From contig CALHAR010000003.1 of NCBI GenBank assembly GCA_937931645.1, forward strand, positions 186,001-250,000: DNA of 64,000 nucleotides, read 5' to 3'. The notes under the pieces were generated by a model. The model saw only the letters and a list, made by a program, of their open reading frames with translations. It did no database searches and had not been told where the DNA came from. The position numbers were made by a program, and so were the translations under genes. Of this stretch, positions 1 to 8,465 are shown piece by piece. This DNA is from an uncultured Alphaproteobacteria bacterium (GTDB taxonomy: Bacteria; Pseudomonadota; Alphaproteobacteria; Micavibrionales; Micavibrionaceae). Position 1 is the stretch's first letter. Every line of letters begins with the position of its first letter.

Positions 1-35
1 TTAGAAACTGTATCTAAAACTGTACCTAAACTCAT
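1..35 (-). CDS. 5' end of an unidentified gene (partial)
   Basis: An ATG at 35 on the minus strand opens a frame that runs off the window edge with no stop (first residues MSLGTVLDTVS). It is preceded by a strong GAGGAG ribosome binding site about 8 bases upstream and lies about 20 bases after the stop of the preceding minus-strand gene, so the two are probably co-transcribed. Eleven residues are too few to suggest a function. Confidence 0.5.
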   Translation of the reverse strand, partial: MSLGTVLDTVS

Positions 36-56
36 ATTATACTACTCCTCTATAAA

Positions 57-632
57 TTACCCTTTAGAATATATATCGTAAAGTTCATCAAAGGTCGCTT
101 TACTTTCATATCCTTTATATAATTCAATATAGCCGAAAGTTTCTATAGCGTCAAGTAAATTCGAAAAAACTTTTGAAGATTGCATTTCACAAACAACTTT
201 GCAAGCATAAATTATAGAATCTACGTTTTTTGCATGTAAAATACCTGCATATTTAATGACATCCATGGAGGGATCAGGCGTTTCAAGCCCCATATACTCT
301 TGTTCTAAGGCTCTAAAGGCTTTTACAAATAAAATAAAAGTTTTTGCGTCTAATCTGTCCTTTTTTCCTGAAATTGGGACATAAATAACCTTAGATTGGG
401 GGTTATACCCCGACTCGCCATCACCTTTTAAGACATGAATAGGGGCTTTTTTTAACTCTTGAGCGCGAATTAAAGCTCTCCCAGCGTCTGATTCGCTCAT
501 TAACTCCTTTGCTCTATCTATAATGCTCTCCGCGTAGGGGTGGCTGAAGCTGATAGAATTCATTTTGGTGCCTTTTGACCCAAAGGCATCATTGAGTGTT
601 TTTGTGTCGTTACTGTCAGTTTCTATATTCAT
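57..632 (-). CDS. Uncharacterised protein, 191 aa
   Basis: I do not recognise this gene with confidence. The protein is soluble, with no signal peptide or membrane segment. Residues about 40-125 (ESDAGRALI, then GYNPQSKVIYVP, then an amphipathic helix starting TFILFVKAFRALEQE) have the spacing I associate with DUF6782-like putative metallopeptidases, where that helix normally carries HExxH; here the His and Glu of the motif are absent. If the relationship is real, this would be a catalytically dead member. That is inference from memory of the pattern, not a search. An internal Met at residue 24 is an alternative start. It is followed closely by another minus-strand gene at the window edge. 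Confidence 0.6.
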   Translation of the reverse strand: MNIETDSNDTKTLNDAFGSKGTKMNSISFSHPYAESIIDRAKELMSESDAGRALIRAQELKKAPIHVLKGDGESGYNPQSKVIYVPISGKKDRLDAKTFILFVKAFRALEQEYMGLETPDPSMDVIKYAGILHAKNVDSIIYACKVVCEMQSSKVFSNLLDAIETFGYIELYKGYESKATFDELYDIYSKG

Positions 633-662
633 ATCTTCCTACTATATCATATTTATTATAAG

Positions 663-723
663 GGCTGTTCCGCGCTCGTTATATTGGCTGCTCCGCGCTC
701 GTTATATTGGCTGCTCCGCAGCG
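663..723. repeat. 23-bp tandem repeat, 2.6 copies
   Basis: Two almost identical 23-bp units (663-685 and 686-708, one T/C difference) are followed by 15 bases of a third. The unit starts ggctgctccgcg and ends cgttatatt. The repeat covers the 3' end of the gene at 702-1313: the stop codon lies in the second unit, so the last residues (AAEQPI) are encoded by repeat sequence. The third unit contains the small inverted repeat gctgc/gcagc. Confidence 0.8.
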
Positions 724-1313
724 GGGGTAACCATGACTTGTTGAGTTTCTTTCTTTTGTTCTTTTATTTGCACGCGGCCTTTTGCGCTGATTTGAAGTTT
801 TGTCCGTACAATCTGTGATTGAATGTACAGATCCACCTCAACCTCGTACATATCGTAATCCTTATCGTAATGGACTTCTGGGGCTTTAAAATTATTAAAC
901 AGTGAATCATGCGCCCACATATTAAGTGAATCAAGCGAAGGCATATCGTGAGGGTTGGTGATAACAATCACATCATCGCCATCTTCGTTGCCAACTTGAC
1001 CAAAGTAAAAATCCAAATAATCGAGCACGTTATGGGCATCGAGAGTAAGCTGCCCCTTATCATTGACGGTGTATATCGGTGTTTCTGTCCCGTCTAGATA
1101 ATGAAAGAACTTACCGTCACTTAAAAATTCAAAGGTGAAGGAGGGCAGGGAAGCGAAGTTTGTCACCTTATAAAGTGAATTCTCTTTATAAAAAGATAGG
1201 CGCGCCTGTTTGACCTCTGATGTGGTGTGCGAGAACATTCCCGCATTTTCATCAGATTTGACGCTGTCTATCACCTTTATTGTGTTGTCGCGATCTAGTC
1301 TTTGCCAGTGCAT
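702..1313 (-). CDS. Uncharacterised protein, 203 aa
   Basis: No family is recognised. The protein starts MHWQRLDRD, has no signal peptide or membrane segment, and is rich in aromatic and acidic residues with alternating patterns suggesting a mostly beta fold. The ATG at 1313 is the only reasonable start. The C-terminus (KEQKKETQQ, then a short Ala-rich tail) is charged and probably disordered, and its last residues come from a 23-bp tandem repeat, so the natural end of the gene may have been altered by repeat expansion. It is separated from dusA by about 110 bases and from the downstream gene by about 70, both on the same strand. Confidence 0.6.
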   Translation of the reverse strand: MHWQRLDRDNTIKVIDSVKSDENAGMFSHTTSEVKQARLSFYKENSLYKVTNFASLPSFTFEFLSDGKFFHYLDGTETPIYTVNDKGQLTLDAHNVLDYLDFYFGQVGNEDGDDVIVITNPHDMPSLDSLNMWAHDSLFNNFKAPEVHYDKDYDMYEVEVDLYIQSQIVRTKLQISAKGRVQIKEQKKETQQVMVTPAAEQPI

Positions 1314-1423
1314 TTATAATTTCTTCCCATTTTTAAAACTATAGCAGATTCAGGTCTGATGCCCATATGCTAAAGTTGAGAGATGGTAGCAACTTTTAAA
1401 TTTAAAATGCAAATTTTTTGAAA

Positions 1424-2476
1424 TTACGCTTTAAAAGCCTTAGTGAAAGCGGTTTCTAGAATTTCAGCCGTAACACCATCTTTGTGAACTTCTGTACTTA
1501 ATATCTGTCGCCATGCGCGTGCGCCAGGGATTCCCTGAAATAACCCTGTCATGTGTCGGGTGATAGACTTCACAGGCGTGTCATAACGGTCTTGCTGGTC
1601 TTTTATATAGGGAATCATCTGCATAACAATATCTTCGGCAGAGGGGAGGCTTTGCGTACCGTAAAATTCCTCTTCTATCTGACGTAAAAACCACGGGTTT
1701 TGATAAGCTTCGCGCCCTATCATAGCGCCATTTAAATGCGCCTCATGCGCGCAAGCGCGAGGAGCGTTAGGCGCAAGATTGGGTGCGGCGCTGTGAGTAA
1801 TGTCAGATAAGCTCAACACCTCTTTAATCTGCTCCATTGTTTTGATGCCGCCGTTGATTTGAATATCAAGATCGGGGAAATTCTCTTTTATTTTATAAAC
1901 GATGTCATATTGAAGGGGTGGAACTTCGCGGTTTTCTTTGGGGCTCAGACCCTTTAACCATGCTTTGCGGGCATGGATAATAAAGGTTTTACAGCCACCT
2001 TTGGTTGAAACAACCTCGATAAACTCTTTTAGAAAACCGTAGTCCTCGCTGTCATCAATGCCAATACGGCACTTCACAGTCACGGGAATTGAGACGGTAT
2101 CTTGCATGGCTTTTATACAAGTGGCGACCAGCTCTGGCTCTTTCATGAGGCACGCCCCAAACGAGCCGCTTTGGACGCGCTCCGACGGACAGCCGCAATT
2201 TAAGTTAATTTCATCATAACCTGCGGTTTCACCCATTTTGGCAGAGATGGCGAGATCGGCAGGGTCTGACCCACCAAGCTGTAGAACAACAGGGTGCTGA
2301 GTATCGTCAAAACGTAAAAAGCGTTCAGCATCACCGTGGATAAGCGCGCCTGTAATGACCATCTCTGTATATAAGGTCAGAGAAGGGGCAATGAGACGAT
2401 GGAAATGGCGGCAATGCCTGTCTGTCCAATCCATCATCGGAGCAATAGAAATTATCTGCTGTGTATTATCTGTCAT
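1424..2476 (-). CDS. dusA: tRNA-dihydrouridine(20/20a) synthase DusA
   Basis: A flavin-dependent enzyme that reduces uridines in the tRNA D-loop. Diagnostic motifs are the N-terminal FMN-binding APMMDWTDRHCR (residues 12-23), NLNCGCPSERV (91-101) leading to the catalytic Cys in GACLM (Cys109), KCRIGI (135-140), IHARKAWLKGLSP (167-179), INGGIK (207-212) and the late MIGREAYQNPW (252-262). The signature fits DusA rather than DusB. At 350 residues it is slightly long; the excess is an unusual stretch at about 228-246 (HSAAPNLAPNAPRACAHEAH) encoded by a palindromic repeat (1741-1764). Removing it gives a length close to E. coli DusA. The insertion sits just before the phosphate-binding MIGRE loop and keeps the frame, so activity may be retained. 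It is divergent from the SH3 gene, with only 55 bases between. Confidence 0.95.
   Translation of the reverse strand: MTDNTQQIISIAPMMDWTDRHCRHFHRLIAPSLTLYTEMVITGALIHGDAERFLRFDDTQHPVVLQLGGSDPADLAISAKMGETAGYDEINLNCGCPSERVQSGSFGACLMKEPELVATCIKAMQDTVSIPVTVKCRIGIDDSEDYGFLKEFIEVVSTKGGCKTFIIHARKAWLKGLSPKENREVPPLQYDIVYKIKENFPDLDIQINGGIKTMEQIKEVLSLSDITHSAAPNLAPNAPRACAHEAHLNGAMIGREAYQNPWFLRQIEEEFYGTQSLPSAEDIVMQMIPYIKDQQDRYDTPVKSITRHMTGLFQGIPGARAWRQILSTEVHKDGVTAEILETAFTKAFKA
1741..1764 (-). repeat. Family A palindromic element, in frame within dusA
   Basis: A copy of the covarying hairpin family seen at six other places here. In the transcribed (minus) strand it reads outer arm CTC, a CT spacer, inner arm CGCG, loop CTTG, inner arm CGCG, CAT, then GAGG. 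It lies inside the dusA reading frame and accounts for a run of residues that has no place in the usual DusA alignment. This recalls the Rickettsia palindromic elements that insert in frame in genes, though the sequence is not claimed to be the same. Confidence 0.75.
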
Positions 2477-2531
2477 AGTGTGAACGCATCAACCCTTGAA
2501 ATTTATCCTCGTTTAGCATATCTCAATAAGG

Positions 2532-3074
2532 ATGGGCAGAAAAATTATCTTCATAGCAGTTGTTTTGTTTTTAAGTGGCGTTGGCGTGAGTGCAACCTTC
2601 ACAGCACAAGCAACGGCGCAAACCGAAGAAATATTTAATAATTCTGGCCTCCCCATACCGCGCTTCATCAGTGTGCGTAGCAATAAAGTCTTTGTCCGTA
2701 CTGGCCCAGCCCTCAGATACCCTATTAAATGGGTTTATAAACGCGCAGGAATGCCCGTTGAGGTTATCCAAGAGTTTGATACATGGCGGAAAATCCGTGA
2801 TTTAGACGGTGAGGAGGGATGGATTCATCAGTCTCTATTGTCGGGCAAACGTTATGCCGTTGTTATCGAAGACGAGAAAAATGAAAAAGAGGGTGCTTTT
2901 TTTCACAAAAAACCTGATTCAAGCTCCAAAAAGCTCGCGCAAATTGAATATGGCAATATAATTGCCCTCGAAAAATGTGATATTTCATGGTGCAAAGCCA
3001 AGATTGACGGTTTTTCTGGCTGGATTGAAAGAAATTTGCTTTGGGGTGTTTACCAACAAGAAAAATTGAATTAG
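2532..3074 (+). CDS. Exported protein with two bacterial SH3 domains
   Basis: A 180-residue secreted or periplasmic protein. Residues 1-30 are a signal peptide (GRKII, hydrophobic core, then an AQATAQ-type cleavage region). Residues about 45-105 form the first SH3b domain (ISVRSNKVFVRTGPALRYP ... EGWIHQSLLSG) and about 108-175 a second, more diverged one (KKPDSSSKKLAQIEYGN ... WCKAKIDGFSGWIERNLLWG). Such proteins bind cell-wall material or other envelope components; no catalytic domain is present. The ATG at 2532 has AAGG immediately before it, so spacing is poor, but it gives a complete signal peptide. It is divergent from dusA and stands alone. Confidence 0.85.
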   Translation: MGRKIIFIAVVLFLSGVGVSATFTAQATAQTEEIFNNSGLPIPRFISVRSNKVFVRTGPALRYPIKWVYKRAGMPVEVIQEFDTWRKIRDLDGEEGWIHQSLLSGKRYAVVIEDEKNEKEGAFFHKKPDSSSKKLAQIEYGNIIALEKCDISWCKAKIDGFSGWIERNLLWGVYQQEKLN

Positions 3075-3142
3075 AATCTTAAGTAAGGGTGGTCATTCGC
3101 ATCACCTATCTAACTTTTAATAACCCAAATTAAAAAATACAC

Positions 3143-4132
3143 ATGCTTGATTTTATGAACAAAGCCGATGTGGCCCATCGGATTCACTACTCGATTCACG
3201 CAATGAGCGCCGATGATATACGCGGCGTTGACGGTATGAAGGCAACTTTATTGTTGGCGGGGCTGTATGTTGAGTGCGCGTTTCTCTTTGATAATTGCGA
3301 AGAGTCCTTGCAAGGCACGTTTGTGAAGTTGGGGGAGCTGTTAGAGTGTGAGCCAATGAGAGGTGATATTGATATTACCGCCATGCCGCCTGCGAGTATT
3401 ATAGATTTTGACGCCGAGATGGGGCGCGCATTAGCCAGAGAGTTCTTTGAAGAATGGCTGGATTGCGAATATGAATTTCACAAAATGATTCTCGACCTGA
3501 CACATCAGATATTTAATCAATGGGAAGACCCTAGAAATGGTGGAGGACAAAGCCGTGCAGAAAGCTTTCGCTTATTGATTGAGTGCACCTACCGTGCAAT
3601 GGGATACGAGTTAGCGGCTCAGGAGCTTTGCGACGTTATCATTGAAAAGAAAATTGGTATTGATAGCTGGAACATGGCGGATAGTATCAGCAGTCTTGCG
3701 GGGTTAGCAGGACGCAAACTTTCATACTCCCATGGGGGGCGCGACCAATGTTGCTGGTTCCGTGGGTCAGACTTGCCAGACTTACTAGACCAAACAGCTT
3801 ATGTGATGACACAAGAAGCTGTACGCCTTGGTATGCCGACAGGGACAGATTGGCGTTTTGGTTTACCAGCAAATGATTCACCTGCAAATGCGCCGACTTT
3901 ATTGGTCAGTAGTATTGAAAATATGTGTGAAGGGTTCTTTACCTCTATAAACTTGCATGATTATCATGATCAGGCGGTTTGCGCGGCGAAAGCGGCGGGG
4001 CGTATGCTGGCCGTTGCCTGTGCGGGCGAGCGTCCAGAGCTAGAACCTCCGATTGCAAAACCACTTGCCATGTCAGCTCTAACGGAAAGCTATAAAAGTG
4101 CGTGTGTTGAGTATGCGGCGGTTAGCTACTAA
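3143..4132 (+). CDS. Uncharacterised protein, 329 aa
   Basis: I do not recognise this family. The protein is soluble, with no signal peptide or clear membrane segment. It is largely alpha-helical and unusually rich in Cys (ten or more) and acidic residues, with a Cys-Cys-Trp at DQCCWFRGSDLPDLLD. There is no obvious catalytic signature. No good ribosome binding site precedes the ATG at 3143 (the upstream run is A-rich), and an alternative Met at residue 5 is possible. It stands between the SH3 gene and the fatty-acid cluster with 168 bases before fabA, so it is probably transcribed separately. Confidence 0.65.
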   Translation: MLDFMNKADVAHRIHYSIHAMSADDIRGVDGMKATLLLAGLYVECAFLFDNCEESLQGTFVKLGELLECEPMRGDIDITAMPPASIIDFDAEMGRALAREFFEEWLDCEYEFHKMILDLTHQIFNQWEDPRNGGGQSRAESFRLLIECTYRAMGYELAAQELCDVIIEKKIGIDSWNMADSISSLAGLAGRKLSYSHGGRDQCCWFRGSDLPDLLDQTAYVMTQEAVRLGMPTGTDWRFGLPANDSPANAPTLLVSSIENMCEGFFTSINLHDYHDQAVCAAKAAGRMLAVACAGERPELEPPIAKPLAMSALTESYKSACVEYAAVSY

Positions 4133-4301
4133 TCTGTCTATCTTCCCTAAATATACAAGATAATAAAAGCTATTCTCTTGAAAAACCTGACTTATCGCCC
4201 TTTTGGGGATAGGCAATATCTATACTTGATTCATGCGCCGTGAAAGGCTAAGAATCGTCACTATAAGCGCACAAATAACAGCCAATGAAAGTAATAATGA
4301 T

Positions 4302-4829
4302 ATGAGCTTTACACCGCAATCTAGCTACTCTTACGAAGAAATTATTGAATGTGGCGAGGGCAAGATGTTTGGCCCTGGTAACGCGCAGTTACCTTTACCA
4401 AATATGTTGATGTTTGACCGTATCACGCATATATCAAGCGATGGTGGCGCGCACAGTAAAGGGCAAGTTATTGCTGAATTAGATATCAGGCCTGACTTAT
4501 GGTTCTTTGATTGTCATTTTAAAGGTGATCCCGTTATGCCGGGATGCTTGGGTTTAGATGCTTTATGGCAGCTAACAGGCTTCTTTTTAGGGTGGACTGG
4601 GGCACAAGGGTCTGGCCGTGCGATTGGGGCAGGAGAGGTTAAACTAACCGAGCAAATCTTACCAAGCTCTAAGAAAGTGACATACACCGTTGATATTAAA
4701 CGTTTTATCAACCGTAAACTTGTCCTTGGTGTTGCGGATGGCCACGTTGATGTTGACGGCAAAACCGCCTTTGAAGTCGCGGACATGAAGGTTGGTTTGT
4801 TTGATAATAGCGCGGCATCAGCGACTTGA
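4302..4829 (+). CDS. fabA: 3-hydroxydecanoyl-ACP dehydratase/isomerase FabA
   Basis: FabA dehydrates 3-hydroxydecanoyl-ACP and isomerises trans-2- to cis-3-decenoyl-ACP, the branch point of anaerobic unsaturated fatty acid synthesis. The hot-dog fold signature is clear: [10 protein letters not shown], then [15 protein letters not shown] (active-site His in FDCHF, followed by GDPVMPG) and [16 protein letters not shown], with the conserved GAGEVK later. The frame is open from 4233, but the start at 4302 ([14 protein letters not shown]) gives 175 residues, matching the E. coli length, and has GAAAG a suitable distance upstream. Its partner fabB lies downstream but is separated by a gene on the opposite strand. 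Confidence 0.95.
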   Translation: MSFTPQSSYSYEEIIECGEGKMFGPGNAQLPLPNMLMFDRITHISSDGGAHSKGQVIAELDIRPDLWFFDCHFKGDPVMPGCLGLDALWQLTGFFLGWTGAQGSGRAIGAGEVKLTEQILPSSKKVTYTVDIKRFINRKLVLGVADGHVDVDGKTAFEVADMKVGLFDNSAASAT

Positions 4830-4877
4830 GGCTTGAAGCTAAATCCTTATTTAGTACTTACTTGAAAAATCGCTTTT

Positions 4878-5462
4878 TTAGATCTTTGCAAATGCACCTC
4901 TGGGCCTATATACTGAATGGGTTCTGTCTCTTGCCTTACGCCGATCTCTATTTGCAGTTTGCTCAATAACATAGCGTAAATAATTGCCTGAAGGCTTTGT
5001 GGTAGGGGTAATTGTTTTGATTGAAAAGCTTCCTGTTTTTCCTCTCGCTTGAGAATCTTCAAATTGGCCTTTAAGTATATTGGCCTTAGCAGGTACCAGA
5101 CATAAATTATCTATATTATTACCACCGCCCCAGCGGATACTCCGGATATGATCTACCGTAAAAAACTGAAACTTTTGAGGGAGTAGTATTCCCTTACCAT
5201 GCTCTAAACCATGTTCAGCCATAATTTCTATACTTTGTGAAACTAGCCCCAGCCTTGTTAAAATATGTGGTTTAGCTTGGGCAAGGTATCGATAAAAATC
5301 ACGTTTACCCCCATTGTTAAACTCTTTTCGTATCGCTTTTCGTTGCTCTAACGAAGCCTCTTCGACGGTAAGATTAGAAATAGTAAGTTGTCCTTGATAC
5401 TTAGAAACCGTGTGAACAACCTTTCCTCTTAAATCACTCCTTTTTCGTTCTTTTTTACACAT
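4878..5462 (-). CDS. HNH endonuclease family protein
   Basis: A 194-residue basic protein with an HNH nuclease core at about residues 105-150: TVDHIRSIRWGGGNNIDNLC supplies the Asp-His and Asn pair, followed by LVPAKANILKG as the last helix. The N-terminal about 95 residues and the basic C-terminal tail (NRDRRKARDRTHSVYRPRG) match nothing I know. It stands on the minus strand between fabA and fabB, which are normally adjacent, so it looks like an insertion. Composition is more AT-rich than the fab genes. It could be a homing-type or solitary nuclease, or part of a lost mobile element; the target is unknown. Confidence 0.8.
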   Translation of the reverse strand: MCKKERKRSDLRGKVVHTVSKYQGQLTISNLTVEEASLEQRKAIRKEFNNGGKRDFYRYLAQAKPHILTRLGLVSQSIEIMAEHGLEHGKGILLPQKFQFFTVDHIRSIRWGGGNNIDNLCLVPAKANILKGQFEDSQARGKTGSFSIKTITPTTKPSGNYLRYVIEQTANRDRRKARDRTHSVYRPRGAFAKI

Positions 5463-5569
5463 TGAGATTACCTATTATTTCTACCCTTGTTTTTTATGGT
5501 AATGAAAACGATTGGTCAATATAAATTTCCTGTTTGTTATTGAGGGCAGAATCCGTTAAAACTACGCTC

Positions 5570-6805
5570 ATGACAAATTGTTCAAAAAGACGCGTGGTCG
5601 TCACAGGGTTAGGGATCGTTTCTTGTATTGGAAATGATGCGGATACAGTTCTAGAAAGCTTGAAAGCAGGGAAGTCTGGTATTACCAAAGATGACACTTA
5701 TGCCGAGATGGGTTTTCGCAGTCAAATTTCTGGTAAACCAGATGTGAATTTGGAAGAGCTTATTGATAAACGTCAGCTTCGCTTTATGGGGGATGCGGCG
5801 GCCTACGTTCATATCTCTATGGAGCAGGCAATTAAAGATGCGGGGCTGAATGAAGAGCAAGTATCGAACGAGCGTACAGGTATTATTGTTGGGTCTGGCG
5901 GCCCATCAACGCGCGCGCAAGTCGCGGCGGCGGATATTACCAGAGAGAAAAGCCCGAAGCGTGTCGGGCCATTTGCGGTACCAAAAGCGATGTGCTCAAC
6001 AACGTCGGCAACGGCAGCGACAAACTTTAAAATTAAAGGTGTAAATTATTCAATTTCATCGGCCTGTGCGACCTCTGCCCATTGTATCGGTAGTGCGGTT
6101 GAGCAAATTCAACTGGGCAAGCAAGATATTATGTTTGCGGGTGGTGGTGAAGAATTAGATTGGACGCTGTCCGTTCTGTTTGATGCCATGGGCGCGATGA
6201 GTAGTAAATATAATGATGCGCCAGAAACAGCCGCGCGAGCGTATGATGCCAATCGTGATGGCTTTGTCATTGCTGGTGGTGGTGGTATTGTCGTGTTGGA
6301 AGAATATGAAGCGGCCAAAGCGCGTGGCGCAAAAATCTATGCAGAAGTGACAGGTTATGGTGCGACATCAGATGGTGCGGATATGGTTGCCCCAAGCGGT
6401 GAGGGTGGCATGCGTTGTATGAAACAAGCGCTCAGCACGGTTGATAAACCCGTGACTTATATTAATACGCATGGGACGAGTACGCCCGCAGGGGATATTA
6501 CAGAACTAGATGCTATCCGTGAAGTATTTGACGGCAAAGACATGCCACATATCAGTGCAACGAAGTCTATGACAGGGCATAGCCTTGGCGCGACAGGCGT
6601 GCAAGAGGCTATCTATTGTATTTTGATGATGCAAAATGATTTTGTTTGCCCGTCCATTAATGTTGAAACCTTGGATGAGGGCGCGAAAGATATGCCGATT
6701 GCTCTGAAACGTGTAGATGGCGTAAATCACCAATCTGTGATGAGTAACTCGTTTGGCTTCGGTGGGACAAATTGTACGCTCGTCATGAGCAAGGTTGAGG
6801 ATTAA
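5570..6805 (+). CDS. fabB: 3-oxoacyl-ACP synthase I FabB
   Basis: A condensing enzyme that elongates acyl-ACPs and is required for unsaturated fatty acid synthesis together with FabA. The thiolase fold begins [15 protein letters not shown]; the catalytic triad is visible as Cys in [11 protein letters not shown], His in [11 protein letters not shown] and His in [11 protein letters not shown], and the glycine-rich end NSFGFGGTN is intact. The ATG at 5570 ([13 protein letters not shown]) gives 411 residues, the normal length; a TTG at 5534 in the same frame is less likely. fabI follows after 3 bases, so the two are co-transcribed. The nearby FabA identifies this as FabB rather than FabF. Confidence 0.95.
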   Translation: MTNCSKRRVVVTGLGIVSCIGNDADTVLESLKAGKSGITKDDTYAEMGFRSQISGKPDVNLEELIDKRQLRFMGDAAAYVHISMEQAIKDAGLNEEQVSNERTGIIVGSGGPSTRAQVAAADITREKSPKRVGPFAVPKAMCSTTSATAATNFKIKGVNYSISSACATSAHCIGSAVEQIQLGKQDIMFAGGGEELDWTLSVLFDAMGAMSSKYNDAPETAARAYDANRDGFVIAGGGGIVVLEEYEAAKARGAKIYAEVTGYGATSDGADMVAPSGEGGMRCMKQALSTVDKPVTYINTHGTSTPAGDITELDAIREVFDGKDMPHISATKSMTGHSLGATGVQEAIYCILMMQNDFVCPSINVETLDEGAKDMPIALKRVDGVNHQSVMSNSFGFGGTNCTLVMSKVED

Positions 6806-6808
6806 ATT

Positions 6809-7621
6809 ATGAATAAAGTAAAATCAGAATTAATGAAGGGTAAGCGCGGGCTTGTTATGGGCGTGGCGAATGAGAAGTCTATCGCATGGGGAATGGCGCG
6901 GACACTTCACGAACATGGTGCAGAGATGGCCTTCACTTATCAAGGTGATGCTTTTGGTAAACGTGTAAAACCATTGGCCGAAAGTATTGGGGCAAGTGTT
7001 CTTATTGATTGTGATGTGTCTAAAGAAGAAGATTTAGACAATACCTTTGCGGTTCTAAAACAAGAATGGGGTGAGATTGATTTTGTTATTCATGCCATCG
7101 CTTATTCAGACAAAGAGGAGCTAAAAGGGCGTTATGTTGATACGTCATTGGAGAATTTTACAAACTCCCTACATATTTCTTGCTACAGCTTTACGAGTGT
7201 TATGCGCCGCGCCGCGCCAATGATGAAACCTGGATCAAGTGCGGTGACGCTATCTTATTACGGCGCAGAAAAAGCGATGCCGAGCTATAACGTGATGGGT
7301 GTGGCCAAGGCCGCGCTTGAATCATCGGTGCGCTATTTGGCAGCAGATTTGGGGCAAGACGGTATTCGCGTTAACGCAATTTCTGCAGGGCCAATGAGAA
7401 CATTGGCGGGGGCGGTAATTGGTTCGGCTCGCACCACTTATAAGTACGCGCAATTAACGGCGCCGCTCGCACGGAATGTTGAGCTGGACGAGCTTGGAGG
7501 TTCAGGTCTTTATTTGTTGTCTGATTTATCTGGGGCGGTAACAGGTGAAATTCACTATGTTGATTGCGGCTATAACGCCGTCGGTATGATTCCACATGAG
7601 GGACTGAAAGAGTTTAGTTAA
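6809..7621 (+). CDS. fabI: Enoyl-ACP reductase (NADH) FabI
   Basis: Catalyses the last reduction of each elongation cycle in fatty acid synthesis. It is a short-chain dehydrogenase variant of 270 residues, with the FabI-type dinucleotide motif GVANEKSIAWGMA (residues about 19-31) in place of the usual TGxxxGIG, and the catalytic Tyr-x6-Lys in SYNVMGVAKAALE (about residues 160-172). The C-terminal segment with VTGEIHYVDCGYNAVGM is typical of FabI. The upstream SD is inside the fabB end. It closes the fabB-fabI unit and converges with ugpQ. Confidence 0.95.
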   Translation: MNKVKSELMKGKRGLVMGVANEKSIAWGMARTLHEHGAEMAFTYQGDAFGKRVKPLAESIGASVLIDCDVSKEEDLDNTFAVLKQEWGEIDFVIHAIAYSDKEELKGRYVDTSLENFTNSLHISCYSFTSVMRRAAPMMKPGSSAVTLSYYGAEKAMPSYNVMGVAKAALESSVRYLAADLGQDGIRVNAISAGPMRTLAGAVIGSARTTYKYAQLTAPLARNVELDELGGSGLYLLSDLSGAVTGEIHYVDCGYNAVGMIPHEGLKEFS

Positions 7622-7629
7622 CCCTTTAA

Positions 7630-8391
7630 TCAATGCACCGTTAATAAGTTTTCGAGAATAATATCTGGTTCATCGGAGAAGAGGGAGGTTACGCCCCAGC
7701 TTTGATATTTGCGAGCCTCTAAGGGATCATTCACTGTATAGACAAGGGCACTATACCCTAGCTCAGTAACCTCATCGATAACGTCACGGCTGGCTATTTT
7801 TGTTCCCAGACCTATTGTTTTGACATCAAGATAATCAGCTATATTTTGCCATTCAGGGTTGATTTCATTCGTTTGTGGCTCTGGCGCAAGAAGAAGTCCA
7901 CGCGCCCAATCAGGCGCAAGGTGCTGAGCGGTTTCCAAGCTAACAGGCTCAAAGGATGAAACCAGAAGGCGGGAACGATCCTCCCAATAATGTGAAAGAA
8001 TATCCAAAGCCGCTTCGGCTGTTTCTTTTTCGCGACCAGGGCAGGGCTTTATCTCTAAATTTAAGCCTAAATCACGCTCTATCAGCACATCAATGGCCTC
8101 TTCAAGTGTCGGTATTTTTATGCCCGTGAAGCTTTCGCCATACCAGCTGCCAGCTTCAAATTGCTTAATCTCATCATAGGTTTTATCCCGTACAAGACCA
8201 GAGCCGTTGGTGGTGCGATCCAATTCCTCATCATGGAAAATAATAGGCACGTCATCTTTGGTGAGCTTAACGTCCAACTCAACCCATTCTATACCCATAT
8301 CAGCGGCGGTATGAATGGATTCAAGAGTGTTTTCGGGAGCGTAAGCAGAAGCACCACGATGGCCAATAACTTGGGGAAGCTTAAGAGTCAT
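7630..8391 (-). CDS. ugpQ: Glycerophosphodiester phosphodiesterase
   Basis: Hydrolyses glycerophosphodiesters to glycerol-3-phosphate and an alcohol. The GDPD barrel signature is complete: GHRGASAYAPENT (residues 11-23) with the catalytic His, WVELDVKLT (Glu/Asp metal ligands), FHDEELDRTTNG with the second catalytic His, and LEIKP later. There is no signal peptide, so it is a cytoplasmic UgpQ type rather than periplasmic GlpQ. At 253 residues the length is normal. It is convergent with fabI, with an 8-base gap, and divergent from the SET-domain gene. Confidence 0.92.
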   Translation of the reverse strand: MTLKLPQVIGHRGASAYAPENTLESIHTAADMGIEWVELDVKLTKDDVPIIFHDEELDRTTNGSGLVRDKTYDEIKQFEAGSWYGESFTGIKIPTLEEAIDVLIERDLGLNLEIKPCPGREKETAEAALDILSHYWEDRSRLLVSSFEPVSLETAQHLAPDWARGLLLAPEPQTNEINPEWQNIADYLDVKTIGLGTKIASRDVIDEVTELGYSALVYTVNDPLEARKYQSWGVTSLFSDEPDIILENLLTVH

Positions 8392-8465
8392 TTTATTTCA
8401 CTTTTTATTTGATCTTTTACAGTAAAACCTGTCATAACATGCGCTGTTTTAAAGGAACAGAGAAA

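Noticed and set aside
663-723. Possible CRISPR array
   Set aside because: The repeats are directly tandem with no spacers and only 2.6 copies; no cas genes are in the window.
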